Notes: a model not told the origin generated them from the letters alone. 64,000 nucleotides of DNA from JANQSS01 sp965249735 (GCA_965249735.1 CBDFMS010000023.1:1-64000), one strand, 5' to 3'. Positions 47,601 to 57,221 are shown, numbered from the stretch's first letter. A program made the numbers and translations.

Positions 47601-48300
47601 TATATTATTTGAGAATGATGACTTTCTTGCAATTAATAAACCTCCGGGTCTACTCTCCGTGCAAGATCGTTTCAATGAAAGCCTTCACCATGTTGGCGCA
47701 CTTGTGCGAAGAATTGACCCGAATTATCTCCTTGCGCATCGGTTGGATAAAGACACCAGTGGAGTCATGCTAGTAGCTAAATCTTCTGATAGTCAACGCT
47801 TGCTCCAACGGCAATTTGATGAACGTACGATCACGAAGGAATATGCTGCCCTTGTAATGGGTGTTCCACAGCATAAGGCTGGCATTATAGACCAGCCCAT
47901 TTTACCACACGAATACATGAAGAATAAAATGACCATCCACAAAAAAGGTAAATCTTCTGTCACATACTGGCAAGTTGAAGAAGATTTCGAACGATACACA
48001 CTTCTCCGATTGAAACCCAAAACAGGACGAACACATCAAATCCGGGTCCACCTTGCCCATCTTGGTCATAGTATCGTGGCTGACCCTGTTTATGGAAATG
48101 GAAAACCTTTCTATTTGTCATCCATCAAACGATATATGAATAAACGATCAGATGAAGTCGAACGACCTTTAATTTCAAGAACGGCTTTACATGCTGAGAA
48201 GATCACATTTATAGGAATGAATAAAGAACGAATATCCGTTTCCTGCCCCTTTCCAAAGGACTTCAAAGCCACCATAAATCAATTAAGAAAGAATAGGTAA
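47587..48300 (+). CDS. RluA-family pseudouridine synthase
   Basis: Converts uridine to pseudouridine in rRNA or tRNA. Catalytic Asp54 lies in HRLDKDTSGVMLVAK; other blocks are LFENDDFLAINKPPG, TKEYAALVMG, LRLKPKTGRTHQIRVHLAHLG and DPVYG. No S4 domain is present, so it is the short type, 237 residues. I start it at ATG 47587, in which the first strand begins at once; it overlaps the preceding glycosyltransferase by 14 bases. The target site cannot be told. Confidence 0.9.
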   Translation: MKKIDILFENDDFLAINKPPGLLSVQDRFNESLHHVGALVRRIDPNYLLAHRLDKDTSGVMLVAKSSDSQRLLQRQFDERTITKEYAALVMGVPQHKAGIIDQPILPHEYMKNKMTIHKKGKSSVTYWQVEEDFERYTLLRLKPKTGRTHQIRVHLAHLGHSIVADPVYGNGKPFYLSSIKRYMNKRSDEVERPLISRTALHAEKITFIGMNKERISVSCPFPKDFKATINQLRKNR

Positions 48301-48339
48301 ATAAATGAAAAGTAATAAAACGAGGATGAGTAAATAAAT

Positions 48340-50247
48340 TTAATCTATTTCATCTGCGATCATTTCCCATTCACTGTGCAGCTGAATTAATTTATTTTTA
48401 ATTTCTTCATATTCCTTCATGATGACCTGAACGTCATCCTGTTCAAAAAAATCAGGGAAGGACATATCTACTTCTATGGCTGACTTCTTTTCTTCCAACC
48501 TCACAATTTTTTGCTCAACGGATTTAAGTTTCTTCCTCAGTATGTATTGCTGGCTCTTGTTTTGTTTTACCTCACTGATTGGTTCGACTTCTTCTTCTTC
48601 CTGGGTTTCAGCCATTTCCAGTGAGCGCATATTGGCGGCTTTTTCTCTTTCCAAGACGTAATTGATATCGCCGAGGTAGTTCGTCACTCGTCCATAATCA
48701 AAAAAATAGGTGCGACTTGTTAGCTCCGATAAAAATGTCCGATCATGGCTAACAACAACTAACGTGCCTGGATAGTCTACCAGCGCTTCTTTTAAAACTT
48801 GACGAGCTCTCATATCGAGGTGATTGGTAGGCTCATCCAACACGAGAAAGTTACTACGTGAAAGAATCATCAGTGCCAACGCAAGTCTATTTTTCTCACC
48901 ACCTGAAAGTACACGTGTCTTTTTATGCACGTTCTCACCGGAGAACATAAAGGCTCCAAGAAGCGACCGGAGTTCACCTGTAGTAAGTCCTGAACCAGCC
49001 ATTTCTACAGTTTCCAACACACTCAATTTTGGATCAAGATTGTCTGACGCATATTGATCGAAATAATAAGGTTCAATCTTATATCCTATTTCAACTTCTC
49101 CGGCACTTGGCTTAAGTTGTCCAACCATGATCTTGGCCATGGTCGATTTTCCAGTACCATTTTTTCCGACAAAGCCGATTTTTTCTTGTCGTTCAATCGA
49201 AAGATTGGCATTGTCTATAACGACATCTTTTTGATTGTACGAGTGATTGATATTCTTCATAACCACAGATTGACGCCCTCCTGTATGAAATTCCGGCCAA
49301 CGAATGTTCATTGCTCGTGAGTCGATTTGGTCGATTTCAATACGCTCCTCTTTTTCAATCATTTTTTCGATACTCTGCGCCATTTTGGCTTTTGACGCTT
49401 TAGCACGAAATCGGTCCACCGTCCGTTGCATTTCTTTCAGCCTTTTCTCTTGATTTAAAAAAGCCGACATCCTCTTCTCCCCGGTCTCTTCTTTGTGAAT
49501 TAAGAACCGATTATAACTGCCTGTATAATCAATTAATTTACGATGTTCAATTAGCCATATCCGTTTTGATACATTTTGTAAAAATTGAGAATCATGTGAT
49601 ATGAATATAACAGAGCCCTCATATGAAGAAAGCCATTTTTCCAACCAAATAATCGAATAAATATCAAGGTGATTCGTCGGCTCATCCAAGAGCAATAAAT
49701 CAGGTTGCATGAGCAATAATCTTCCCAACTCAGCTCTCATTTTCCATCCCCCACTGAATGTACTCAGAGGATTTACCAATTCATCCTGCTTGTATCCGAG
49801 TCCATCAGCAATTTTCTCGGCTTGCGCTTCTAATTTGTTCGCACCTGAGAGTCGCTTTCGTTCCTGCCAATGATACAGGTCCTGGGCAAGATCAGTTTGT
49901 CTTTGCCAGTCATGTTCGGGGACATTTTCCAGCTCAACTTCGATGGATTGAATTTTACTATCGATTTCATTAATATCCTGCTGAGCAGTTTTAATATAGT
50001 CCAGTAAAGCCATGTCTTCGGGAAACTCAAGATCCTGTCGAAGAATTCCCAATGCTTTACCACCCTGCCAATCAAGTTGCCCTCGATCTGGAGATAATTC
50101 TTCCGTGATAATTTTAAAAAGAGTCGATTTTCCGGCACCGTTAGCACCAATCAAGCCGATTCGTTCCCGTTCGCCGATAAAGGCATCAATGCCTTCAAAC
50201 AGGCTATCTCCACCAAATGCCAGGTGAAGGTTTTTTAATTCAAGCAT
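48340..50247 (-). CDS. ABC-F ATPase
   Basis: Soluble protein of 635 residues with two ABC domains and no membrane segment, acting on ribosomes. Walker A motifs are GANGAGKST and GKNGTGKST. Signature loops are STFSGGWKMRAELGRLLL and RVLSGGEKNRLALAL. Both domains end DEPTNHLDI/DEPTNHLDM. The P-site-tRNA interaction motif linker between them is the charged helix pair around KRLKEMQRTVDRFRAKASKA. A C-terminal coiled coil rich in Lys and Glu resembles Uup. Start overlaps the YqgE gene's end by 13 bases. Resistance or translation control cannot be separated. Confidence 0.93.
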   Translation of the reverse strand: MLELKNLHLAFGGDSLFEGIDAFIGERERIGLIGANGAGKSTLFKIITEELSPDRGQLDWQGGKALGILRQDLEFPEDMALLDYIKTAQQDINEIDSKIQSIEVELENVPEHDWQRQTDLAQDLYHWQERKRLSGANKLEAQAEKIADGLGYKQDELVNPLSTFSGGWKMRAELGRLLLMQPDLLLLDEPTNHLDIYSIIWLEKWLSSYEGSVIFISHDSQFLQNVSKRIWLIEHRKLIDYTGSYNRFLIHKEETGEKRMSAFLNQEKRLKEMQRTVDRFRAKASKAKMAQSIEKMIEKEERIEIDQIDSRAMNIRWPEFHTGGRQSVVMKNINHSYNQKDVVIDNANLSIERQEKIGFVGKNGTGKSTMAKIMVGQLKPSAGEVEIGYKIEPYYFDQYASDNLDPKLSVLETVEMAGSGLTTGELRSLLGAFMFSGENVHKKTRVLSGGEKNRLALALMILSRSNFLVLDEPTNHLDMRARQVLKEALVDYPGTLVVVSHDRTFLSELTSRTYFFDYGRVTNYLGDINYVLEREKAANMRSLEMAETQEEEEVEPISEVKQNKSQQYILRKKLKSVEQKIVRLEEKKSAIEVDMSFPDFFEQDDVQVIMKEYEEIKNKLIQLHSEWEMIADEID

Positions 50248-50807
50248 ATGGGATCCGGCATTTGAGCGATGACCGAGTAGTTTCTACCCATATTATGCGT
50301 AATCTGACGCCACAAGGCCTTCGGTCGGGATTTGAATAAATAATTTGCGTGCATTTGACTAAGATACCATGTGCCACCTTCCATTTCGTCCGACAATTGT
50401 CCTTCAGACCAACCCGTATACCCTACAAAAAATCGAATATTTTCGGGTTTGATCAATTCACTTTGAATAAGGAATTTTAATTTTTCAAAATCCCCGCCCC
50501 AATAGATTCCAGACATCACTTTAATACTTTCTTCCAGCATGTCACCAACATTATGCACATAGTGAATGGTGTCAGTTGACACAGGCCCTCCAAAGAACAC
50601 TTCGGAACTAAATTCAGGAAAGTCAGAGACCAGTTGATTGATCTGCATATTCAATGGTCGATTCAATATAAATCCCACTGTCCCATCAGGTCGGTGGTCA
50701 CAAAGCATAATAGCAGACCGCCTGAAGTTTGAATCCATCATAAACGGTTGAGACATCAGAAGGGAACCAAGTTTTACTCGATTATAATTTGAATTTTGTG
50801 CTCTCAT
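50235..50807 (-). CDS. YqgE/AlgH family protein
   Basis: Protein of 190 residues with the UPF0301 marks: GSLLMSQPFMMDSNFRRSAI, LCDHRPDGTVGFILNRPL, EVFFGGPVS, IRFFVGYTGWSEGQLSDEM and GGTWYLSQ. Its fold is known but the role is not; in Pseudomonas the AlgH relative affects alginate. It lies five bases after fabD and overlaps the ABC-F gene, so it belongs to the run fabD, yqgE, abc-f. Confidence 0.93.
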   Translation of the reverse strand: MRAQNSNYNRVKLGSLLMSQPFMMDSNFRRSAIMLCDHRPDGTVGFILNRPLNMQINQLVSDFPEFSSEVFFGGPVSTDTIHYVHNVGDMLEESIKVMSGIYWGGDFEKLKFLIQSELIKPENIRFFVGYTGWSEGQLSDEMEGGTWYLSQMHANYLFKSRPKALWRQITHNMGRNYSVIAQMPDPICLN

Positions 50808-50812
50808 AGATT

Positions 50813-51688
50813 CTAAACACTTTCAATTTTAATTTTTCTATCGATTCGTTTTAAAAATCCGGATAAAACTTTACTGCCGCACTCTGTAAACTGATCATAT
50901 CCGTCGGCGATCATATTTTTCATTGTATCGGTCCAGCGAACGGGATTAGTGAGTTGGGCAATCAGATTTGCTTTAATAGCTACCGGATCAGTATAAGGAA
51001 GGGCATCGACATTCTGATAAATGGGACACACCGGCACAGAAAAGTCGGCATTTTCTATAGCCTTTGTCAATCGATCCTGAGCCACTTGCATGAGCGGAGA
51101 ATGAAAAGCACCTCCAACTTGCAGAATGATTGCACGGCGAGCGCCTGCTTCTGTTAGTCTTTTTGTAGCCTCTTCAACGGCTGGCACTTCACCGGCTATT
51201 ACAAGTTGGCCAGGGCAGTTGTAGTTAACAGGAACAACTACTCCATCGATATCTGCGCATATCTGTTCGATGACATCATCATCCAATCCAACGATCGCTG
51301 CCATGGTAGATTCCTGCATATCGCATGCCATTTGCATAGCTTGCGCACGCTCTTTGACCAATACCAGCCCTTCTTCAAATCTCAAAGCGTTGGCTGCGAC
51401 CAATGCTGTGAACTCACCTAGTGAATGTCCGGCCACTCCCTGAGGTTTAAAATTGTCCCCCATCAATTTTGCTTTGAGCAAGGAATAGATGTACACAGCT
51501 GGTTGTGTGATCTCGGTCTCTTTCAATTCTTCAGCGGAGCCTTCAAACATGATATCCGAAATCCGATGACCTAGTATTTCATTGGATAGTTCGATTAGAT
51601 CCCTGGCAAGCTCTGAAGTCTGATACAGATCCTTACCCATGCCGGGAAATTGAGAAGCCTGTCCGGGAAATAGGAATGCTTTTTTCAT
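50813..51688 (-). CDS. fabD: Malonyl-CoA:ACP transacylase
   Basis: Transfers malonyl groups from CoA to acyl carrier protein to supply fatty acid elongation. The first block is FLFPGQASQFPGMGKD. The nucleophile Ser89 is in GVAGHSLGEFTALVAA, then FHSPLM carries the catalytic His, and VPVNYNCPGQLVIAGE follows. Length 291 is typical. A ketoacyl synthase III gene (fabH) lies 3 kb away on the same strand but separated by two other genes, so the two are not cotranscribed. Confidence 0.96.
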   Translation of the reverse strand: MKKAFLFPGQASQFPGMGKDLYQTSELARDLIELSNEILGHRISDIMFEGSAEELKETEITQPAVYIYSLLKAKLMGDNFKPQGVAGHSLGEFTALVAANALRFEEGLVLVKERAQAMQMACDMQESTMAAIVGLDDDVIEQICADIDGVVVPVNYNCPGQLVIAGEVPAVEEATKRLTEAGARRAIILQVGGAFHSPLMQVAQDRLTKAIENADFSVPVCPIYQNVDALPYTDPVAIKANLIAQLTNPVRWTDTMKNMIADGYDQFTECGSKVLSGFLKRIDRKIKIESV

Positions 51689-51706
51689 GTGTGTTTAGTT
51701 CTTTTC

Positions 51707-52312
51707 TTAACTCAAGTTAGCACCTATCAAATTTATAAATTCATTTCTTGTTTGGACCTGTTGAAACTGTCCTCTGAAAGCCGATGTCGTGGTTAGTGAA
51801 TTCTGTTTTTGCACGCCCCTCATCATCATACACATATGATGCGCCTCGATCACAACGGCTACACCTAATGGCTTGATTGTTTCATCTATGCAGGTAAGAA
51901 TTTGATCTGTTAACCTTTCCTGTACCTGAAGTCTTCGGGCAAAACAGTCGACCACGCGAGGTATTTTGCTGAGTCCTACAATATGACCATTTGGAATATA
52001 GGCTACATGTGCTTTTCCAAAAAATGGTAGAATGTGATGTTCACAAAGAGAATAGAGTTCGATGTCCTTTACCAGGACCATTTCGCTATAATCCTCTTTA
52101 AACATGGCCGACCTCAATATGCTTACCGGATCTTCCTCATATCCTTTGGTCATAAACTGTATAGCCTTAGAAGCACGCTCCGGCGTTTTTAGTAATCCTT
52201 CACGTCCAGGATCCTCATTGAGCTCTCCCAGTATGTCCAGGTAGTGAGCGGCGATACGTCCGGTCAATTTATCAGCATTCAATTCGTCATTGTCATTCAT
52301 AGCGATGTCCAT
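51707..52312 (-). CDS. folE: GTP cyclohydrolase I
   Basis: Makes dihydroneopterin triphosphate from GTP, the entry to folate and related pterins. Zinc ligands are Cys90 and His93 in YSLCEHHILPFFGKAHVAY and Cys161 in HHMCMMMRGVQ. LLKTPERASKAIQFMTKGY and GLSKIPRVVDCFARRLQ match the family. Length 201 is usual for the bacterial form. The ATG directly follows the stop of the pterin synthase gene, and it may start four codons later at a second ATG. The pairing supports shared pterin supply. Confidence 0.95.
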   Translation of the reverse strand: MDIAMNDNDELNADKLTGRIAAHYLDILGELNEDPGREGLLKTPERASKAIQFMTKGYEEDPVSILRSAMFKEDYSEMVLVKDIELYSLCEHHILPFFGKAHVAYIPNGHIVGLSKIPRVVDCFARRLQVQERLTDQILTCIDETIKPLGVAVVIEAHHMCMMMRGVQKQNSLTTTSAFRGQFQQVQTRNEFINLIGANLS

Positions 52313-52729
52313 TTATTCTTCAGATCCAAAATACTCAGCATAGATTGTATCAGTCTCCCAAAGCCTTATCCGGTGCAGTTTTATTTCACCCAAATGTGGT
52401 CCGAGTTCATTCCAAATTAAATAAACCAAGTTTTCTGAAGTTGGTTGCAAAGATTTAGGAATGAAATCAACATCGAGATTTAAATTTTTATGATCCAACT
52501 TCTCAATAATGCTATCACGAACGATTCTTGACAGTTCTTTCGCATTGATAATGAAGCCTGTAACCGGATCTGGTTCTCCTTTGACGGTCACATGCAATGT
52601 GAAGTTATGGCCATGCCAATTACTATTGGCACACTTTCCGAACACCTCAAAGTTTCTTTCTTCGGACCAATCCGAAACCCAAAGTTTGTGTGCGGCATTA
52701 AATTTTTCGATTCTAGTAAGATATATCAA
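52313..52729 (-). CDS. 6-pyruvoyl-tetrahydropterin synthase/QueD family
   Basis: Zinc lyase acting on dihydroneopterin triphosphate. Zinc ligands are seen in RIEKFNAAHKLW (first His) and NWHGHNF (other two). The catalytic Cys lies in KCANSNWHGHN, spaced C-x5-HGH as in PTPS enzymes; QueD proteins usually have C-x3-HGH. LDHKNLNLD and QPTSENLVY complete the fold. I place the start at TTG 52729 (138 residues, the family length); an ATG at 52819 would add 30 residues of unrelated sequence. It sits directly upstream of folE, which makes its substrate. Confidence 0.85.
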   Translation of the reverse strand: MIYLTRIEKFNAAHKLWVSDWSEERNFEVFGKCANSNWHGHNFTLHVTVKGEPDPVTGFIINAKELSRIVRDSIIEKLDHKNLNLDVDFIPKSLQPTSENLVYLIWNELGPHLGEIKLHRIRLWETDTIYAEYFGSEE

Positions 52730-52954
52730 GTATGAAGATTGTTTGGTCGATGCAAATATACTTCGAAAGCACCGAGCGGCGAAGTCATCTGACAATTCGA
52801 TATTGAGTGGGTCTAGCACTTCCTATCCGGCGCCAAAGCATCATGACATGGCAAAAAGATTATTTTCACCTTTTCATCAGTATCATAAGTGGTTTAATCG
52901 AATTAATAGAGATTAAAATTCAGTAGTTTACCACCTTTGAAGTAAAATCAGCAC

Positions 52955-54037
52955 TTGGAAGGAACCAAAACGAATAGCACATCTTCACTTATTGAAAGTA
53001 TACAACGGTTGTTCAACAATCGTCTGTTGCGTTCAATCTTTTTTTGGGGCATGCTCATGGGTTTCGTGCTTGTGATAGACGATACTGCAACATTCAACTT
53101 TGGCAAGATATTAAATGCGGCTATTCTACTCTTTTTTTATTGGCTTGTCGTCAATATCAATTACCAGTACTTAATACCACGGTTCTTAAACAAAAAGAAA
53201 TTAGCAGTTTACGGCCTGTTGTTATTGATCGTAGCAGGGATATTGGCACCTTTGCGCTCTGTTCTATTTGTGGTCATCAGTCAAATCTTCGACCCGAATT
53301 TGCATTATGATTTCGGAGAAGGGCTAATTGCTGTCTTTTTTACACTTGTCATCGTAGGAATAATAAGCGCTGGATTAAAAATATTTTCGGATTGGTTGGT
53401 CTATACGCGGGTCAAAACAGAAATGGATAAACAAAATATGCAATCCGAGTTAAAATTTCTTCGTTCTCAAGTCAATCCTCATTTTTTATTTAATACGCTA
53501 AATAGTCTGTACGCACTTACATTAAAAAAATCTGATCGCGCTCCTGAAATAGTAATTAAATTATCTGAAATGATGCGCTATATGTTGTATGAATGCAACG
53601 AAGCGAGTGTTCCATTATATAAAGAAATAAACTACTTAAAAAATTATATCGAATTGGAGCGATTGCGCCATGGAAGTCACATCGATATCGAACTCAATAT
53701 TAGTGGAGATGTCAATCAGCAACAAATTGCACCCTTGCTCTTCATTCCATTTATCGAAAATAGTTTTAAGCACGGAATAAGTAAAAAAATTGACGATGGC
53801 TTTGTCCACACAAAACTAGACATCACAGCCAAAGGATTGGATTTAGTTGTAGAGAATTCCAAGGCTCCAGCTGTCCCAAATCCCGAGCGCAAGATCAGTG
53901 GTGGCATCGGACTTACGAATGTTAAACGTAGATTGAAGCTCATCTACCCTGACAATCATACGTTGAAAGTCACGGATGCACCCCATAAATTTAAAATTCA
54001 CTTAACTTTGAACCTAAACAAACAATATAATGATTAA
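52955..54037 (+). CDS. LytS-type sensor histidine kinase
   Basis: Membrane kinase of 360 residues. Four membrane helices (about 28-42, 52-70, 83-110, 124-146) are followed by the LytS/YehU-type phosphoacceptor helix with His176 in FLRSQVNPHFLFNTLNSLY, an N box in FIPFIENSFKHGI and a G box in GGIGLTNVKRRL. This domain type normally pairs with LytTR regulators, and one follows with an eight-base overlap. The start is TTG at 52955. The signal sensed is unknown. Confidence 0.92.
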   Translation: MEGTKTNSTSSLIESIQRLFNNRLLRSIFFWGMLMGFVLVIDDTATFNFGKILNAAILLFFYWLVVNINYQYLIPRFLNKKKLAVYGLLLLIVAGILAPLRSVLFVVISQIFDPNLHYDFGEGLIAVFFTLVIVGIISAGLKIFSDWLVYTRVKTEMDKQNMQSELKFLRSQVNPHFLFNTLNSLYALTLKKSDRAPEIVIKLSEMMRYMLYECNEASVPLYKEINYLKNYIELERLRHGSHIDIELNISGDVNQQQIAPLLFIPFIENSFKHGISKKIDDGFVHTKLDITAKGLDLVVENSKAPAVPNPERKISGGIGLTNVKRRLKLIYPDNHTLKVTDAPHKFKIHLTLNLNKQYND

Positions 54038-54755
54038 CGCCATCATCGTTGACGACGAACCATTAGCACAAGAAGTGCTGGAAGCTCATTTGTCAAAAAT
54101 TCCAGAAGTCAATTTAGTTGCTAAATGCGATAATGCTATCGAAGCACGCGAGGCCTTGAATACAAATGACATCGACCTGATGTATCTCGATATTCAAATG
54201 CCACAAATAAGTGGAGTTGAGTTTGTCAAGAGTCTCACACATCCACCTGCCGTAATTTTTACAACTGCATTTGACAATTATGCTGTGGAAGGGTTTGAAC
54301 TAAATGCTGTCGATTATTTACTAAAACCCATTTCTATAGATCGATTTTTAAAGGCAACAAACAAAGCACTGGATATTATTCAGACAAATCACAAAAGCCA
54401 GGCTGCTTTTGTAGATGCAGCTGACGATGATTTTATCTTCGTTAAAGCTGATAAGAAGCTGGTAAAAATAAATTACTCAGATGTACTCTATATCGAAGGT
54501 CTAAAGGATTATGTCATTATCAAACTCAATGATAAGCGCGTCATCACCTTGCAAACAATGAAAAGCCTAGAACAAAAGTTGCCTTCAAATATTTTCCTCC
54601 GGATTCATCGGTCATATATCGTAAACATGTCAAAGATTGATGCACTCATGGGCAATATGGTTGAGTTGAAAGAAAAAGGCCAGGTAAAACATCTACCTGT
54701 TGGAAAAAATTATCGAGACAAATTGCTTTCCATCGTTCAGGACAAGAAATTATAA
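54030..54755 (+). CDS. LytTR response regulator
   Basis: Two-domain regulator of 241 residues. The receiver carries IIVDDEPLAQEVL (acidic pair), phospho-acceptor Asp54 in LMYLDIQMPQISG, VIFTTAFD and LLKPI. The C-terminal LytTR DNA-binding domain has FIFVKADKKLVKINYSDVLY, IEGLKDYVIIKL and IFLRIHRSYIVNMSKID. It overlaps the kinase gene and forms a pair with it. Targets cannot be predicted. Confidence 0.95.
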   Translation: MINAIIVDDEPLAQEVLEAHLSKIPEVNLVAKCDNAIEAREALNTNDIDLMYLDIQMPQISGVEFVKSLTHPPAVIFTTAFDNYAVEGFELNAVDYLLKPISIDRFLKATNKALDIIQTNHKSQAAFVDAADDDFIFVKADKKLVKINYSDVLYIEGLKDYVIIKLNDKRVITLQTMKSLEQKLPSNIFLRIHRSYIVNMSKIDALMGNMVELKEKGQVKHLPVGKNYRDKLLSIVQDKKL

Positions 54756-54768
54756 GTAGAGCGTTATA

Positions 54769-55827
54769 TCACCAACGCAACAAGGTGGCTCCCCAGGTAA
54801 AACCACTACCAAAAGCCGCCAGACAGACTAAGTCTCCCCTTTTCACTTTGCCTTGTTCTTTGGCCTCGCTGAGTGCAATCGGAATACTTGCAGCCGTTGT
54901 ATTACCATATTTTTGAATATTGTTGAATACCTGATCATCTCGCAGACGTAATCTCTTCTGTACAAATTGACTAATGCGAAGATTGGCCTGATGAGGAATA
55001 AGAATATCCAAATCTGCAGGACCATAACCCTGTTCCGACAAGACTTCCATGATCACCTCCGGAAACTTGCGCACTGCATATTTAAATACATGTTTCCCAT
55101 TCATATAGGGAAAAATCCGTGAGTCATCCAGCATTTTTTCGGTCATAAAAACAGAATCGAATGGATTTCCACTAAAGCCAAAATCCGTTTCACTGTCATG
55201 GACTCCACCATGACTGCCGGGACATATAAATGAAAGCTCTTCCGCTTCACGACCATCCGCATGCAACTTGTTTGACAAAATTCCCTGATCTTCATTCTCG
55301 GTTGGTTGGAGTATTACCGCACCAGCTCCATCGCCAAAGATGACGCTGATATCGCGACCGCGTGTGGTAAAGTCCAAACCCATGGAATGGGTCTCTGCTC
55401 CTATGACTAACACGTTTTTGTACATACCACTGCGAACAAACGAATCCCCCACGGTCAGCGCATAAACAAATCCACTGCATTGATTACGTACGTCCAGTGC
55501 TCCAACTCCCGATTCAGCTAATCCTAATTGACGTTGAGTCAATACTCCGGATCCGGGAAAGAAATAGTCAGAACTCAACGTAGCAAAAATGATAAAATCA
55601 ACATCTGACGCTTGCAGGCCCGCATCGTCCAATGCCGCAAGCGCGGCTTTTGTGCCCATTGTGGATGTCGCTTCTTTTTGACGATCAGCATAGCGGCGTT
55701 CTTCAATCCCGGTTCGTTCGATGATCCATTCATTTGTTGTATCCATTAATTTTTCCAGATCATGATTCGTCACGACGTGATCAGGAAGATAATGTCCTAT
55801 ACCAGCAATTTTTGTTCGAACAGCCAT
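54769..55827 (-). CDS. fabH: Beta-ketoacyl-ACP synthase III
   Basis: Starts fatty acid synthesis by joining acetyl-CoA or a branched acyl-CoA to malonyl-ACP. The nucleophile Cys117 is in LDVRNQCSGFVYAL. The catalytic His lies in LIPHQANLRI and Asn in NIQKYGNTTAASIP. The N-terminal marks are ITGIGHYLPD-like IAGIGHYLPDHVVTN and TGIEERRYA. Length is 352 from the ATG at 55827; an ATG three codons earlier is also possible. Some relatives with this length in Bacteroidota act in polyunsaturated or ladderane-type synthesis, but this gene stands alone. Confidence 0.9.
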   Translation of the reverse strand: MAVRTKIAGIGHYLPDHVVTNHDLEKLMDTTNEWIIERTGIEERRYADRQKEATSTMGTKAALAALDDAGLQASDVDFIIFATLSSDYFFPGSGVLTQRQLGLAESGVGALDVRNQCSGFVYALTVGDSFVRSGMYKNVLVIGAETHSMGLDFTTRGRDISVIFGDGAGAVILQPTENEDQGILSNKLHADGREAEELSFICPGSHGGVHDSETDFGFSGNPFDSVFMTEKMLDDSRIFPYMNGKHVFKYAVRKFPEVIMEVLSEQGYGPADLDILIPHQANLRISQFVQKRLRLRDDQVFNNIQKYGNTTAASIPIALSEAKEQGKVKRGDLVCLAAFGSGFTWGATLLRW

Positions 55828-55934
55828 ATTAATCAAGTTTTCGTTCGCTGTAAGATAAGGATTATTGCATTGGTCTACGGCAATAAATGAAGGTCAAGGA
55901 CAAGGCATTTGAAATGTCAGAAGTTGGGATTCGT

Positions 55935-57221
55935 CTATGTTTTACGCTTTTTCTTTCGTGCAGCTGGAAAGAGAATATTATTCAATATCAACCGATAGCC
56001 AGGTGAGTTTGGATGCAAGTTCAGGTCAGTTTCCGGATCATTGACGCGATGATAGTAATCTTCCGGATCGTGCCCCCCGTAGAAACTCCAAAATCCTTCA
56101 CCATGAATCCCATGCAGATACCTTATTTCATCAGCGGCATTGTTTTCACCGAGCACGAGAACATTGGCTTTTACTTCAGCTTTGATAAAAGCCGTCGTCT
56201 GCCCCATAAATCCCTTTACTGTAGTCGTATGATTTTGAGTCAGCATGGTCGGGATTGGATCCCATTTGGCTGAGAATTCAAATAATGTAAAATAATCCTG
56301 ATCAGGTTTGACCTTCCTTCTTCGATTGTCAATGGATGAATATTCATACTCCATTGGATTTCGAACAAGCTGAAAATTTTTAAATGCAAAGGTGTTGTCA
56401 TAATTCAATTTCGATTGAGCATCCGGATCAGCGCCATCACCATCGAATATATCTGCGCAAATATCCAATCCATCCGCTGCAAGCGCGATATCGTAGGTAT
56501 CGGTTGCCGAACACATGGCAAACATAAAACCGCCTCCGCCAACAAAATCTCTGATCTTCTTCACAACAGCCAATTTCAACTGTGACACCTTATCAAAACC
56601 CAGACTTGCTGCCAAAGCCTCCATTCGCCTTTGATTCTCCCTATACCAGGTATGTGCTGAAAAGGCTCGATAGAACTTCCCATATTGTCCCGTAAAATCC
56701 TCATGATGCAAATGCAACCAATCATATTCAGCTAGTTTGCCTTCGATTACTTCTCTGTCGTAGACTTGTTCATAAGGTATCTCCGCATACGTAAGGACCA
56801 ATGTCACCGCATCATCCCATGGTTGTATTTGCTCACCACGCACATTAAAATTAGGTGTGTAAACAGCTATCTTAGGAGCAACTTCAAGTTTGACTACTTC
56901 CTGATTGACCTCAGGATGCATAATGTCATTTCGGATTGCAGCAAACTGTGCATTTGGAATGACAGAATATGTAACTCCTCTGGTCAGACATTCTTTCTCA
57001 AATGTTGGCGTATGAAGGAAAGCGAAACTTCCTCCCCGGTAATTCAGCAACCAATAGGCCTCCACATTATTTTCCAAAACCCAATACGTAATTCCGTACG
57101 CTTTAAGATGATCTTGCTGCTTTGTATCCATTGGAAGCAGGATATAAGAAGCCTTTACTGCGGTAGCTAGACTGATTGTACAGATTATGAGGAGGAGTGT
57201 TCTTCGTATCATTATTTTCAT
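55935..57221 (-). CDS. Secreted protein annotated in the phylum as asparagine synthetase B
   Basis: Secreted protein of about 428 residues with a signal peptide (LLLIICTISLATAVKA). Conserved-looking blocks are YILLPMDTKQQDHLKAYG, AYWLLNYRGGSFAFLHTP, VTLVLTYAEIPYEQVYD, WLHLHHEDFTGQYGKFY, FVGGGGFMFAMCSATDTYD and LHGIHGEGFWSFYGGHDPED. The Gly-rich turn with Cys and the GGHDPED end are reminiscent of a class I amidotransferase-like fold. No asparagine synthetase domain is visible, so that name seems wrong. It ends in the basic stretch RKKKRKT. A near -7 box (TATCTTGG, 57230-57237) favours the ATG at 57221 over the one at 57233. Confidence 0.72.
   Translation of the reverse strand: MKIMIRRTLLLIICTISLATAVKASYILLPMDTKQQDHLKAYGITYWVLENNVEAYWLLNYRGGSFAFLHTPTFEKECLTRGVTYSVIPNAQFAAIRNDIMHPEVNQEVVKLEVAPKIAVYTPNFNVRGEQIQPWDDAVTLVLTYAEIPYEQVYDREVIEGKLAEYDWLHLHHEDFTGQYGKFYRAFSAHTWYRENQRRMEALAASLGFDKVSQLKLAVVKKIRDFVGGGGFMFAMCSATDTYDIALAADGLDICADIFDGDGADPDAQSKLNYDNTFAFKNFQLVRNPMEYEYSSIDNRRRKVKPDQDYFTLFEFSAKWDPIPTMLTQNHTTTVKGFMGQTTAFIKAEVKANVLVLGENNAADEIRYLHGIHGEGFWSFYGGHDPEDYYHRVNDPETDLNLHPNSPGYRLILNNILFPAARKKKRKT

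Noticed and set aside
55935..57221. The name asparagine synthetase B
   Set aside because: No N-terminal glutaminase Cys, no synthetase ATP-binding domain, and a signal peptide is present. The name is therefore not used as a function.
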